The notes: generated by a model from the letters alone, not told the origin. A stretch of 64,000 nt of DNA from Arthrobacter sp. GMC3 (GCF_002929305.1 NZ_PJIO01000002.1:434001-498000), one strand, 5' to 3'. Shown: positions 1 to 8,326, counted from the stretch's first letter. Translations and numbers: made by a program.

Positions 1-1
1 G

Positions 2-427
2 ATTGCACCGGCGGAGCTCGCGCACGGCATTGCCGTATTGGGCACCGCGACGTTGCCGGCAGCCTTGATTGCAGGGGGTTTCGGGCTGGCCTTGCTCGGA
101 ATTTTTTTCGTAGGTGCCGCAATCCTGCCGGGCAACAAAGCACGTCATGTGATGGCAAACGCCCGTTCCGCCGTCGTGGTGGATCGAGATGTTCTGGCGT
201 CGGCAATCGCCCGGACAGCACGCACCGCGGCCCGCCTTGCACCTGAACAAGTGACTGCCAGCGTGGGCCACCGGGACATCCACGTCCGGCTCCACCCCAG
301 CTCGGGCAGGGCTGTTGATCAACAAGGTGTCCGTGAAGCCGTGGACCGGGAATTTGCTAGCTACCAGCTGGCGAGGGCGCTGAAGGTCACCGTGGTGGTG
401 GCCCCGCACGGGGCGGTGGGCGTATGA
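2..427 (+). CDS. DUF6286/AmaP-like membrane protein, 5' partial
   Basis: The reading frame is open from base 2 and no convincing start lies between the window edge and the TTG at 38, so the gene probably begins outside the window. It shows one hydrophobic membrane segment (about residues 8-30 counted from the TTG), then a soluble region with a beta-alpha-alpha-beta pattern (VTASVGHRDIHVRL, then REAVDREFASYQLARALKVTVVV). This resembles the small DUF6286 proteins found next to Asp23/Gls24 genes in actinobacteria. It overlaps the next gene by ATGA, so the two are probably translationally coupled. The role is inferred from the neighbours: an envelope-stress membrane component. The family name is a pattern match, not a search result. 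Confidence 0.6.
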   Translation: MAPAELAHGIAVLGTATLPAALIAGGFGLALLGIFFVGAAILPGNKARHVMANARSAVVVDRDVLASAIARTARTAARLAPEQVTASVGHRDIHVRLHPSSGRAVDQQGVREAVDREFASYQLARALKVTVVVAPHGAVGV

Positions 428-1026
428 ACGGCACCCATCGCGGCCTGAACCGAACATTGTTGGGGGTATTCGGGCTGGCCCTGATCGCCGCGGGCGGCCT
501 CGCCGTCCTGGCCGGGAGTAGCCCGGCATTCGCGCAGGGTTGGACCCGGACGGGCACCGATCTGTGGGCTGGCATCCAGACCCAGCTGGCCGCTGCCAAA
601 ATACCTGGACAAGACATCAGCTGGTGGAGCGTTGCCGCTGCGGGACTCCTCATGGTGATTGCAATCCTGCTGGTTTGTTGGATCGCCTCCCAGGGAGGCG
701 GACGCACCAAGGAACTGGCCACCGGGGATGACCGCGCCGGCACCACCACAGTGGAAACCGCCGTCGCAGGCCAAGCCATCAAGGCGGCCCTGGCGGACAA
801 CAAGCAGGTGCTCTCGGCCGCCGTCCAGGCATGGCGTCTCAAGGGCGGCAACGGGCTGCGGATCAGCCTGCAAGCACGCAAAGGTGCCTCACCAAAAGAA
901 CTGATGGCGGTACTCGGCGACCTTGTGGACGGCCTCGACGTCCTTCTGGGCGAAGAAATCCCCGTCCTGATTCGCATCAAGAGTGGCACCAGGTCACGGT
1001 TTGCCCGCACGGAACGTGTGGCATGA
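424..1026 (+). CDS. AmaP-like alkaline-shock membrane anchor protein
   Basis: This is a 200-residue protein with two membrane segments (about 11-31 and 67-88) joined by a short extracytoplasmic loop, followed by a soluble C-terminal domain of about 105 residues. The arrangement matches AmaP-type proteins, which anchor the Asp23 envelope-stress protein to the membrane in Gram-positive bacteria. The soluble part contains a strand-helix-strand pattern (LRISLQARKG, then EEIPVLIRIKSG) that recalls the Asp23 fold. The start overlaps the previous stop as ATGA. CsbD and GlsB-type stress genes follow directly. The assignment rests on topology and context. Confidence 0.6.
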   Translation: MNGTHRGLNRTLLGVFGLALIAAGGLAVLAGSSPAFAQGWTRTGTDLWAGIQTQLAAAKIPGQDISWWSVAAAGLLMVIAILLVCWIASQGGGRTKELATGDDRAGTTTVETAVAGQAIKAALADNKQVLSAAVQAWRLKGGNGLRISLQARKGASPKELMAVLGDLVDGLDVLLGEEIPVLIRIKSGTRSRFARTERVA

Positions 1027-1059
1027 ACACCATTTTCAACAATGAACAAGGAGAACATC

Positions 1060-1290
1060 ATGGGACTGAACGAGAAGATCAGCAACAGCGCAGAAAAGGG
1101 ACTTGGCCAGGCCAAGGAAGAAGCCGGCAAATTGACGGGCGACCGCAAGCTGGCGCACGAAGGCCAGCGTGATCAAGCATCTGCTGAGGCTAAGCAGGCT
1201 GGCGAGAAGATCAAGGATGCGGCGGCCGACGCCGGCGAGAACATCAAGAACGCCGCCCGGAAGCTCAAGGACGGCATCACCAAGCACTAG
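1060..1290 (+). CDS. CsbD family stress protein
   Basis: This 76-residue, Lys/Ala/Glu-rich hydrophilic protein begins MGLNEKISNSAEKG and has the repetitive amphipathic helices (GQAKEEAGKLTGD, GEKIKDAAADAGENIK) of CsbD-like proteins. These are small, abundant general-stress proteins of unknown biochemical activity. An in-frame ATG exists at 1042, but AAGGAG at 1048-1053 sits six bases before the ATG at 1060, which decides the start. The gene lies 33 bases after the AmaP-like gene and ahead of a GlsB-type membrane protein. That context fits a stress-induced cluster, perhaps driven by the ECF sigma factor encoded at 1693. Confidence 0.85.
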   Translation: MGLNEKISNSAEKGLGQAKEEAGKLTGDRKLAHEGQRDQASAEAKQAGEKIKDAAADAGENIKNAARKLKDGITKH

Positions 1291-1330
1291 GCGAGAACCG
1301 CCTGGCACTACGTACCTAAGGAGAATACCC

Positions 1331-1588
1331 ATGGGTTTCTTTGGATTTATCATTCTCGGCCTGATCGTTGGAGCAATCGTCAAGGCCATCATGCCCGGCA
1401 AAGTCCGTGGCGGATGGGTCACCGGCCTGATCTTGGGTGTGGTCGGAGCCATCGTGGGAGGTTGGTTGGGATCGCTGATTTTCCACACCGATCTGGGCAC
1501 CTTCTTCGACATCAGGACCTGGCTGCTGTCCATTGCGGGCGGGCTGGTGGTCGCCTTTGGCTACGGGGCCATCAAGGGCCGCAACTAA
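1331..1588 (+). CDS. GlsB/YeaQ/YmgE family stress-response membrane protein
   Basis: This 85-residue protein consists of three hydrophobic segments rich in glycine (GFIILGLIVGAIVKAIMPG, then GGWVTGLILGVVGAIVGGWL, then a C-terminal segment from about residue 62). This is the usual layout of the transglycosylase-associated GlsB/YeaQ/YmgE family, small inner-membrane proteins induced under stress. The ATG at 1331 is preceded by AAGGAG at 1318-1323 and is preferred over upstream in-frame codons that would give an unrelated Arg-rich extension. GlsB genes commonly accompany Asp23/Gls24 genes, which agrees with the neighbours on both sides. Confidence 0.88.
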   Translation: MGFFGFIILGLIVGAIVKAIMPGKVRGGWVTGLILGVVGAIVGGWLGSLIFHTDLGTFFDIRTWLLSIAGGLVVAFGYGAIKGRN

Positions 1589-1692
1589 GAGAACCATTGT
1601 TGGCCGGCAGAGAACTTTGCATCTGCCGGCCAGCAGTGCGCATAAGCTCGAAACCACCGCAGACACTCAGACTGTAGAAGGGACACAAGACG

Positions 1693-2262
1693 ATGACGCG
1701 CAGCAACCCGCCGGCCGGCCGGCTCGCTGATGCCCCCGACGCCTTGTTAGCGGAGCGTGCAGGCGACGGCGATGTGGCAGCATTTGAAACGCTCGCCCGC
1801 CGTCACGGCCCCCTCATGCGCGCCTATTCACGCCGCCTGATGAGTTCACCGGCCGAGGCCGACGACGTGGTGCAGGAATCGCTGATCACGGCCTGGAAAG
1901 AGATCGGTGACCTGCGTGACGGCGCCGCGGTCAAAGCCTGGCTCATGCGGATTGTGGCGCATCGGGCGGTCGATGCCGGCCGGCGTCGGAAGTCACACGG
2001 GAACATCGCCGACCATCCCGAGGCCATCGACAAGGCCCCCGGCCCGGAGCAATCAGCGGTCGCCGGATCGGCGAGTCAGGCCCTGCGCCGGGCGCTTGCG
2101 GGGCTGCCGGATGAACAACGGCGCTGTTGGGTCTTGAAAGAATATGGTGGTCAGTCCTATGAGGAGATTGCCCAAACCCTGGGCATCAGCGCCACCAGCG
2201 TCCGCGGCCGGCTGGCCAGGGCGCGGACCACGCTTGTGACCGAGATGGAGGAATGGCGATGA
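1693..2262 (+). CDS. ECF-type RNA polymerase sigma factor
   Basis: This 189-residue sigma-70 family protein contains region 2 (about residues 22-100, with DDVVQESLITAWKEI and a -10-reading segment AWLMRIVAHRAVD) and region 4 (about 130-185, with the helix-turn-helix QSYEEIAQTLGISATSVRG). It has no region 1.1 or 3, as expected for the extracytoplasmic-function class. The stop overlaps the next gene, which carries a zinc anti-sigma motif, so sigma and regulator are probably made together. Its likely regulon is the local envelope-stress cluster; this is an inference from position. Confidence 0.9.
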   Translation: MTRSNPPAGRLADAPDALLAERAGDGDVAAFETLARRHGPLMRAYSRRLMSSPAEADDVVQESLITAWKEIGDLRDGAAVKAWLMRIVAHRAVDAGRRRKSHGNIADHPEAIDKAPGPEQSAVAGSASQALRRALAGLPDEQRRCWVLKEYGGQSYEEIAQTLGISATSVRGRLARARTTLVTEMEEWR

Positions 2263-2849
2263 ACCCTATCCGTGATTGCGGCCGGCGCATCGAAGACCTC
2301 AGCGACTACCTTGAGACTGGATTCTCCGCGGATGCCGCGCATATTGAGCATTGCCCGCAATGCCAGGCGCGTCTTGCCGGGCTGCGCAGTTTGCATACTG
2401 CTGCCCTTAATCTTATGGACGACGACGTTGCCTCCCTCAGCGGTGAGGGAACCGGCTGGCTTGATGGAATGTTGGCCAACCTGCGCCTGGAAACCCGGGC
2501 CGGGCGGTCAATTCCGCTCGCCTCCAACACTGCCGATCTGCTCACTGAGACCGAAGGTGCGGTGATTGCACTGGTGCGGAACGTGGGTGATTCCTTGGGC
2601 GGCGTGTTGATTGGCAGGTGCCGTTTGGACGGCGAAGTCACCGTTCCGGGCGCCCCCGTCGAAGTCAACGTCAACGTTTCAGCCCGGTACGGCTATCCGC
2701 TGCCGGTGATGGCCGAGGACCTGCGTGCGGCGATCCTGACCGAACTATTAGTTGAAACCGAACTCAATGTTGCCGCTGTGAACGTGGCGTTTACCGATAT
2801 GCGGGAGCCATTGGCCGAACCGGGGCGCACAGATGGGGGCGGGCTGTGA
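2259..2849 (+). CDS. Zinc anti-sigma motif fused to an Asp23/Gls24 domain
   Basis: The 196-residue product starts with a short helical segment carrying H-x3-C-x2-C (HIEHCPQC, about residues 29-36), the metal-binding signature of zinc-dependent anti-sigma factors. A linker follows, and then an Asp23-like domain from about residue 90 (VNVNVSARYGYPLPVMAEDL and VNVAFTDM are the characteristic strands). There is no membrane segment. An ATG at 2253 exists, but GGAGG at 2247-2251 fits the ATG at 2259, which also forms ATGA with the sigma stop. The inferred role is to restrain the upstream sigma factor and release it in response to envelope state sensed through the Asp23 domain. Confidence 0.75.
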   Translation: MNPIRDCGRRIEDLSDYLETGFSADAAHIEHCPQCQARLAGLRSLHTAALNLMDDDVASLSGEGTGWLDGMLANLRLETRAGRSIPLASNTADLLTETEGAVIALVRNVGDSLGGVLIGRCRLDGEVTVPGAPVEVNVNVSARYGYPLPVMAEDLRAAILTELLVETELNVAAVNVAFTDMREPLAEPGRTDGGGL

Positions 2850-3184
2850 GTCTGGAAGAGGAAATTCGTGAACTGGTGCTGGATCTGGAGGGCGTGTCCA
2901 CCGTGTATTCGGCCGATCCATTGTGGCTAAACGTACTCAAACAAGTGGGTGCGCTGTTGCTGCCGGACGATCAGAGCGCGGAGGCGCCGTTTGTGGTGTG
3001 CCGTCTGGATTCCGATGCGCAACGGCCCGTAATGACCGTGCAGATCCGGATCGGCACCGATTCCCAGGTGCCGGCTCCGGCGCTGGCCCGCAACGTTGCC
3101 GCGGCGATCCGGGAGTTTGTTTCCTCCCGGCTGCCAGAAACCGATGTAGTAGCCGCCGTGGAGATTGCGGCGATCGGGCTCTAG
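2846..3184 (+). CDS. Small Asp23-cluster protein of unknown function
   Basis: This 112-residue soluble protein starts at GTG, overlapping the previous stop as GTGA. I do not recognise a named family. Its second half (MTVQIRIGTDSQVPAPALAR, then VVAAVEIAAI) follows the strand-helix-strand layout seen in the neighbouring Asp23 domain, and the first half begins with an acidic helix (SLEEEIRELVLDLEG). It closes the sigma / anti-sigma-Asp23 transcription unit and is likely a partner of that pair. It has no cysteine pair, signal peptide or membrane segment. Confidence 0.6.
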   Translation: MSLEEEIRELVLDLEGVSTVYSADPLWLNVLKQVGALLLPDDQSAEAPFVVCRLDSDAQRPVMTVQIRIGTDSQVPAPALARNVAAAIREFVSSRLPETDVVAAVEIAAIGL

Positions 3185-3208
3185 CGGCCCCCGCCTGCGG
3201 TCCGGGGC

Positions 3209-4129
3209 TTAGATGGGGAAGGCCGACAGTTCCAGTTTGGACGAGTAGCTCACGGCCTGGCGGGTCAGCGGGTCGGTGAAGGCAATGCTGTGGGCGAGCA
3301 GCTGTAGGGGCTTGGTGTAGTCGTCGGGGGCCTGGTCGAAGAGTACCGGGTAGAAGGAGTCGTTCAAGATCCCGATTCCCTGCGATGCCAGGTGCACGCG
3401 CAACTGGTGTGTTTTACCCGTGTGAGGTTCCAAGTTGTACAGGCCCAGCGTCTCGCCGGTGGCCGGATCAACGCGGGATTTCATCAGCTCAATCCGGGTC
3501 TCGGCGTTCGGCTCGCCCTCGACCTCCTGCGCCAGCAAGTACGTCCGCGATTTGATCATCCGGCTGCGCACCACCAGCGGCAGTTCCAGCTCGGGGCGCA
3601 CAGGAGCCACCGCCCTATACGTTTTCTGGATGTGACGCTTTTCAAAGAGGAGCTGGTATTTGCCCCGGGTTTCAGGATTCGCGGAAAACAGCAGCACTCC
3701 GGCCGTCATGCGGTCCAGGCGGTGGATCGGCACCAGGTCCGGCAGGTCCAGCATGACGCGCAGCCGCACCAACGCCGACTCCTGCACATACATGCCACCA
3801 GGGGTGGTGGGCAGGAAATGTGGCTTGTCCACCACCACCAAATCCTCGTCCTGATGCAAAACGCTCAGTTCCACCGGCAGGCGTGTCTCCACTGGCAGTT
3901 CCCGGTAGTACCAAATGAACTCGTGCTCATTCAAAGGAGTTGTGGGGGTGACGATTTCCCCGCCCAGTGCCTTGACGTCCCCGCGCTCAAAGCGGTCCAC
4001 GATTCCTGCCGGGTCAACGTGGCCAAACTTGGCCAGAACATATTCCATGGCCGTAGCCCAAGGTCCCTCTTTGGGAATTCGCACACGGGTCGCATTGACG
4101 CCGTCGCGCACGGGGAGGGGAGATTTCAT
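3209..4129 (-). CDS. RluA family pseudouridine synthase
   Basis: This 306-residue protein has the RluA-family active-site motif HRLDRMTAGVLLF (about residues 136-148; the Asp of RLD is catalytic) and the downstream GKTHQLRVHLASQG motif. The N-terminal region before about residue 85 is weakly S4-like. It should isomerise uridines in rRNA or tRNA; the exact target cannot be read from sequence. A GTG at 4132 sits one codon upstream of the ATG chosen here. It is convergent with the 112-residue gene to its left and stands alone. Confidence 0.88.
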   Translation of the reverse strand: MKSPLPVRDGVNATRVRIPKEGPWATAMEYVLAKFGHVDPAGIVDRFERGDVKALGGEIVTPTTPLNEHEFIWYYRELPVETRLPVELSVLHQDEDLVVVDKPHFLPTTPGGMYVQESALVRLRVMLDLPDLVPIHRLDRMTAGVLLFSANPETRGKYQLLFEKRHIQKTYRAVAPVRPELELPLVVRSRMIKSRTYLLAQEVEGEPNAETRIELMKSRVDPATGETLGLYNLEPHTGKTHQLRVHLASQGIGILNDSFYPVLFDQAPDDYTKPLQLLAHSIAFTDPLTRQAVSYSSKLELSAFPI

Positions 4130-4312
4130 CACCTTTCAAGGGTACCGAGGGTTCCTTGCCGCAATGACCAGCGACGGCGCCGGTGACGTGTGCGTCAGCC
4201 GGATGGACGTTGTGACGGGAGGGTATGGGGAGATGGCCCCATGTTGCCTTGGCCGGGAAATTGCTAGCCTGAGGATTCGAGCAGTTCGCACCGCAATAAC
4301 CTGGAGGATGCC

Positions 4313-5809
4313 ATGCCGGCAGAGATGCTGGGTGCCGACCCCGAGCAGCTGCGAGCCTTTGCCAAGGACTTGCAGGGTTCGGCAACAGCCCTTCGCCGTG
4401 TGGCCATGACGTTGTCCGCACTGTCCTCCAGCGTGCGCTGGCACGGGCCGGATGCCGATCACTTCCGCCGGACGTGGGGTGGGCACAGGCAGGCCTTGGG
4501 CCTGGTCAGTGTGGGTTTGGAAGAGGCGTCGTCGGAGTTGAATCGCAACGCTGTGGAGCAGGAAAAGGCTAGCGCCGCCAGCTCCTTGACCGCGTCAGGG
4601 AGCGCCCATGGTCCGGCAAGCAACGCCGGCGACACGGCGGCAGCCCAAACGCTCACCGACAAGCTCAACGCCATGACACCGGGCGAACGCACCGCCTATC
4701 TGGGCAGCGATGAGTTCAAGCAGTGGGTTGCACAGAACCTTGGCGGGGCCAAGCTGGCCATGGATGCCGCCGCCGACTCGGGTTTGATAGTCAAGAATTC
4801 TGAGGAGTACGCCAACTTCCTCAGCGACTACTGGAACAACCGTGCCATGGAACGCATGGGCATTGACCCGGCAGTATGGGACACCTCCAAGGGAACCACC
4901 GCCAACTGGGAGACCATCAAGAAGGTCTACGACTTCTACGGCCAGCAGTTCCTCGCCAACCCGGACTTGCAATGGGCCGGTATGGCCAACATGATCGGCC
5001 CGTCCTTCGCCGGCGGTTTCAAGGACATGGCCATGATGCGCGATATCGCCCAAAGAGTCGTCAGCGGCCCAGTGTCCAACATTCCGCTGAAGGAGCTGCA
5101 AATGCTGCGGGTGGTGGCCGCCATGAGCGATTCCGAAATCAAGTTCTATGAAACTTCAATGCTGGATATGAATAAGGAAATCTTCCTTGACCAGGCCCGC
5201 CAGCACATGGCTTACGAACAAGGCGGGATGGAGGAGATCAACAGACTCCGTGACTCCCGGGCCATCCCACCAGAAACGGCAAGGGCGTGGCAGGAAATCA
5301 GCACCGGTGATCCCCAACAGGTCAAGAAGGGGAATACCGTGCTGTTAGAACGGGAACAAAACCACATTATTAATGATGACTACAACATCATGCGAAGCCA
5401 CCCGGTCACCGGGGAGGCCGTAACCTATGTGGTCACTTTGGCCGGTGAGCCGTCCATCCCGGGCGCAAAGAGCTACCCGGAGGTTTTCCCCTATAAGTTC
5501 AGCGTTGAGTCGCCGGGGACACGAGACATTCCGTTCACCCACGTGGACAACCCGCTGCAATTCCGGACCGAAGTGACCACTGGCCTCCCGGACGGCAACA
5601 TAGCCGACCAGAACCAGAGGTGGCAGCTGATAAGCAGGGACACTCTCCCCGCTTATCAAGAGCTGCTGGCCCACAACCCTGATCTTGCCCACGACATCAT
5701 CGCCTCCGATTTCAATGACAGGGTTGAACAATACCGCCCCAGCAACAACGTGGTGCCGATAGTGTCCCGCATTGTTGGCGGGTTCCACGCGGAGGTCCAT
5801 CAGCGATGA
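4313..5809 (+). CDS. WXG100-like N-terminal domain protein, unknown C-terminus
   Basis: The 498-residue product begins with about 95 residues that form two long helices joined by a turn containing W43-H-G45, the WXG hallmark of ESX/type VII substrates (VRWHGPDADHFRRTW). Residues about 95-120 are a Ser/Ala/Gly-rich linker. The remaining 380 residues are soluble, without a recognisable catalytic motif or membrane segment. GGAGG at 4303-4307 supports the ATG at 4313. It overlaps a lipoprotein gene by ATGA. No type VII secretion ATPase or membrane component is in the window, so export by that route is only suggested. It could be a polymorphic-toxin-like or cell-surface protein. Confidence 0.6.
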   Translation: MPAEMLGADPEQLRAFAKDLQGSATALRRVAMTLSALSSSVRWHGPDADHFRRTWGGHRQALGLVSVGLEEASSELNRNAVEQEKASAASSLTASGSAHGPASNAGDTAAAQTLTDKLNAMTPGERTAYLGSDEFKQWVAQNLGGAKLAMDAAADSGLIVKNSEEYANFLSDYWNNRAMERMGIDPAVWDTSKGTTANWETIKKVYDFYGQQFLANPDLQWAGMANMIGPSFAGGFKDMAMMRDIAQRVVSGPVSNIPLKELQMLRVVAAMSDSEIKFYETSMLDMNKEIFLDQARQHMAYEQGGMEEINRLRDSRAIPPETARAWQEISTGDPQQVKKGNTVLLEREQNHIINDDYNIMRSHPVTGEAVTYVVTLAGEPSIPGAKSYPEVFPYKFSVESPGTRDIPFTHVDNPLQFRTEVTTGLPDGNIADQNQRWQLISRDTLPAYQELLAHNPDLAHDIIASDFNDRVEQYRPSNNVVPIVSRIVGGFHAEVHQR

Positions 5810-6453
5810 GGCGGGACACTCACAGGACGCCAAGGCTTGGGCGTGCGGCAGCCCTTATTGCGGCAGTATTGATTGCTTGCGGACTAACCAGTTGCGGATT
5901 CACCATCACCGGACCGCAAAAAGCTACCCAGGGGAGCACCATGGTAACCACGGAATTTTCACGGCTTGACGACACCGGTGTCAGCGCAATCTTGGCCTCC
6001 AAGTCCATGCGTCTGGACTTCCAGCAGGGCACCATCCCCAAGAGCGACGTCGGACTGCCCGAGTCCTCGTACGGGCCCGACGTGGTTGCCCCGGCAGGGG
6101 AGAAATTCACGCTGAGCATCAAGGGAAATGCCGGGACGTTGGAGGCGCAGACCGACCACGTGCGGTTCTCCACCACCGATTCCAGCCCGGGCCTGGACAT
6201 GGTGTATTACTTCCTGACCACTGAGAACGTGGACGACTACGTGCAGTTGGTGCGCGATGCCATTACGGACTACGGGCTGGACGCCGAGGCAAGCAATCGG
6301 TGGATCGAAAGTGTGCTGAGCAAGCCGGGGAAGAAGAGTAACTACTCACTTGGTGATGGCAACAAATTGGGCTTCAACGTGGGCTACGATCTGCGCTACG
6401 ACGGCAGCAAGCAGGTCCAGGTCATCATCGTCACCGTATCGGCCAGTTCGTAG
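5806..6453 (+). CDS. Predicted lipoprotein, partner of the WXG protein
   Basis: This 215-residue protein has a basic N-terminus, a hydrophobic stretch (about residues 14-26) and the lipobox LTSC with the acylated cysteine at residue 30, so it should be anchored to the outer face of the membrane. The mature domain has no motif I recognise. The ATG overlaps the stop of the WXG protein gene (ATGA), so the two are probably coupled and may act together, for example as an immunity or docking partner. That link is inference from gene order only. Confidence 0.65.
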   Translation: MRRDTHRTPRLGRAAALIAAVLIACGLTSCGFTITGPQKATQGSTMVTTEFSRLDDTGVSAILASKSMRLDFQQGTIPKSDVGLPESSYGPDVVAPAGEKFTLSIKGNAGTLEAQTDHVRFSTTDSSPGLDMVYYFLTTENVDDYVQLVRDAITDYGLDAEASNRWIESVLSKPGKKSNYSLGDGNKLGFNVGYDLRYDGSKQVQVIIVTVSASS

Positions 6454-6636
6454 GTCTCATCGACTGCGGCCGGTCAATCACCAGGTGAAGCTTGGTACCG
6501 AGGGGTTGGCGTACGGGCCTACCACCAGCCTTGTTAGGGTAGGGGCTGGACATCGGGGGACAAGCTGGCTGGCAACCAAGACAGGCACGACGGCGGCACC
6601 CGTGAACTCTTTTCGGCCCACCATGCAATACATAGT

Positions 6637-7224
6637 GTGACTACAGACAGCGACATCATTCGCAGCTCCGGTGAAAGCCCCCAGGCTTTCACCCAGCTCT
6701 ATGACAAATATGCCCGAATGGTGTTCCGGTATGCCGCACGCCGGGCGGGGGAATCGGCGGCCGAGGACGTCATGGCCGAGACTTTTCTGGTCGCCTTTGA
6801 ACGGCGGGAATCCTTTGACCATGCCTGGGAGGATGCGCGGCCCTGGCTCTTTGGCATCGCCACGAACCTGCTCCGCAAACACCATAGGACCGAGGCGAAA
6901 ATGCTGAAGGTCACGGCCAAGGCCTCAGGACGGGAGTCCTACACGGACAGCACCGAGAGAATCGCCGAGCAACTTGATGCGGCCGCGGCAACATCGGCCC
7001 TGGCCGGTGCACTGAGGAAACTCTCGGCTGCGGATAGGGAATGCATCCTGCTCTATGCCTGGGCCGAGCTGAGCTATGAGGGCATCGCCGCGGCCACCAA
7101 GGTACCCATAGGCACTGTGAGGTCACGACTCAACCGGACCCGGCGCATCCTGAAAGAGGCTGCCGGGCCGCTCATGAACAACATTGAGGAGGCAGGTCAT
7201 GGACGAGCTCAAGCTATTGCGTGA
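6637..7224 (+). CDS. ECF-type RNA polymerase sigma factor
   Basis: The 195-residue product has sigma region 2 (about residues 16-85: FTQLYDKYARMVFRYAARRAG, then WLFGIATNLLRKHHR) and region 4 (about 115-175: ELSYEGIAAATKVPIGTVRS). It starts at GTG with no Shine-Dalgarno sequence immediately upstream, so leaderless translation is possible. Its 3' end overlaps the next gene by 26 bases. Region 4 and the pairing with a CU044_5270-type gene are typical of an actinobacterial ECF group in which the partner is a membrane regulator. Confidence 0.88.
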   Translation: MTTDSDIIRSSGESPQAFTQLYDKYARMVFRYAARRAGESAAEDVMAETFLVAFERRESFDHAWEDARPWLFGIATNLLRKHHRTEAKMLKVTAKASGRESYTDSTERIAEQLDAAAATSALAGALRKLSAADRECILLYAWAELSYEGIAAATKVPIGTVRSRLNRTRRILKEAAGPLMNNIEEAGHGRAQAIA

Positions 7225-8242
7225 AATGCACGACGACGTTCCAGGTGTTACGGATGCAGCGGTAAATCAGGGGCGCGAACAGCTGCTACGCCGCATGGAT
7301 CCGGAACGATCCGGCGCCCAGAAGGCGAAGAAAAAGCACCGCCGTAAGGCCTTGCGGATTGCCGTCATGTCCGTCGCCACGCTGGGACTTGCTGCGGCGC
7401 TGGTGGCCGGAAACGTCATAGGTGTCTCCAGGCCGCAGGGCCTTGCCTCGGCGGATGCCGCGGAGGTACTCAACAATGCTGCGGAGCTGACCATCAAGAC
7501 GGCGGATCCGGTGGTGGGTCCCGGACAATTTCTGAAGGTCGACAGCACGAATCTGTGGCTTTCAATGATGGGTGCACACAATCCTCCTGACGGAGTAGGT
7601 GCGCACGGGGAGATGGAGTGGTTGGACACCGAAAAGATGTCCCTTTACATCCCCGCAAACCGCGACCAGGAGTGGGTGTGGGAAAGGTCAGGTCGAATCC
7701 CCACCACGTTCTTTGACGAGAAAAGCAAGGAATTTGCTTTGAACCAGGCCAAAGAAATGGGTGACACCTCGGAGCTTCTGAAGGGGGTAGGGGGTGCCTT
7801 TTATAATTCGCCCAGCTCATTTCCTGACGAGAAAGACATGGCTGCCTACTCACGGGATCCTCGCATGCTCCTCGACGGCATCTACAAGCGTACCGCGGGG
7901 GCAGGCCAGTCCGCTGACGGGGAAGCCCTTGTTTACATCGCCGATCTCTTGCGCACAGGCATGGTGCCAGCCGATTTGCGTGCCGCTCTGTACAAGGCAG
8001 CAGCACTCATTCCCGGAGTGAGTGTCACAGACAACCAGGCAACTCTGGACGGCCAGACAGGCATTGCCATTGGCAGGGTCGAGAAGGCCTCAGATTTCCG
8101 TCAGGACATCATAATCGACCCGGCAACTGGTCAATTAATCGGGGAAAGGGAAGTTGCCCTAACCGATAGGGGGTCCATCCCGGCCGGGACGGCTGTTGGC
8201 TGGACAACCATTCGCACTACCGTGGTTGATTCAGCGCCGTAG
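7199..8242 (+). CDS. CU044_5270 family membrane protein, likely sigma partner
   Basis: The 347-residue protein has a short cytoplasmic N-terminus (LKLLREMHDDVPGV, about residues 4-17), a basic patch, one membrane segment (about 52-74) and a large extracytoplasmic domain. This is the layout of CU044_5270 family proteins encoded beside ECF sigma factors. The ATG at 7199 lies inside the sigma gene and is preceded by GAGGAGG; this start is preferred over one 15 bases upstream. The likely role is to bind the sigma factor at the membrane and respond to an external signal. No zinc anti-sigma motif is visible. Confidence 0.75.
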   Translation: MDELKLLREMHDDVPGVTDAAVNQGREQLLRRMDPERSGAQKAKKKHRRKALRIAVMSVATLGLAAALVAGNVIGVSRPQGLASADAAEVLNNAAELTIKTADPVVGPGQFLKVDSTNLWLSMMGAHNPPDGVGAHGEMEWLDTEKMSLYIPANRDQEWVWERSGRIPTTFFDEKSKEFALNQAKEMGDTSELLKGVGGAFYNSPSSFPDEKDMAAYSRDPRMLLDGIYKRTAGAGQSADGEALVYIADLLRTGMVPADLRAALYKAAALIPGVSVTDNQATLDGQTGIAIGRVEKASDFRQDIIIDPATGQLIGEREVALTDRGSIPAGTAVGWTTIRTTVVDSAP

Positions 8243-8267
8243 AAGGATACCGGAACACAAAAGACTT

Positions 8268-8309
8268 GCTTGTGCAGGTGGTTCAACGAACGGGGCCACC
8301 TGCACAAGC
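8268..8309. terminator. Convergent-gene stem-loop
   Basis: Two perfect 14-base arms (8268-8281 and 8296-8309) enclose a 14-base loop between the convergent CU044_5270 gene and the CPBP gene. There is no long T tract on either side. It probably acts as a bidirectional terminator or 3' end stabiliser. Confidence 0.65.
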
Positions 8310-8326
8310 GGATCACCCAGGGATAA

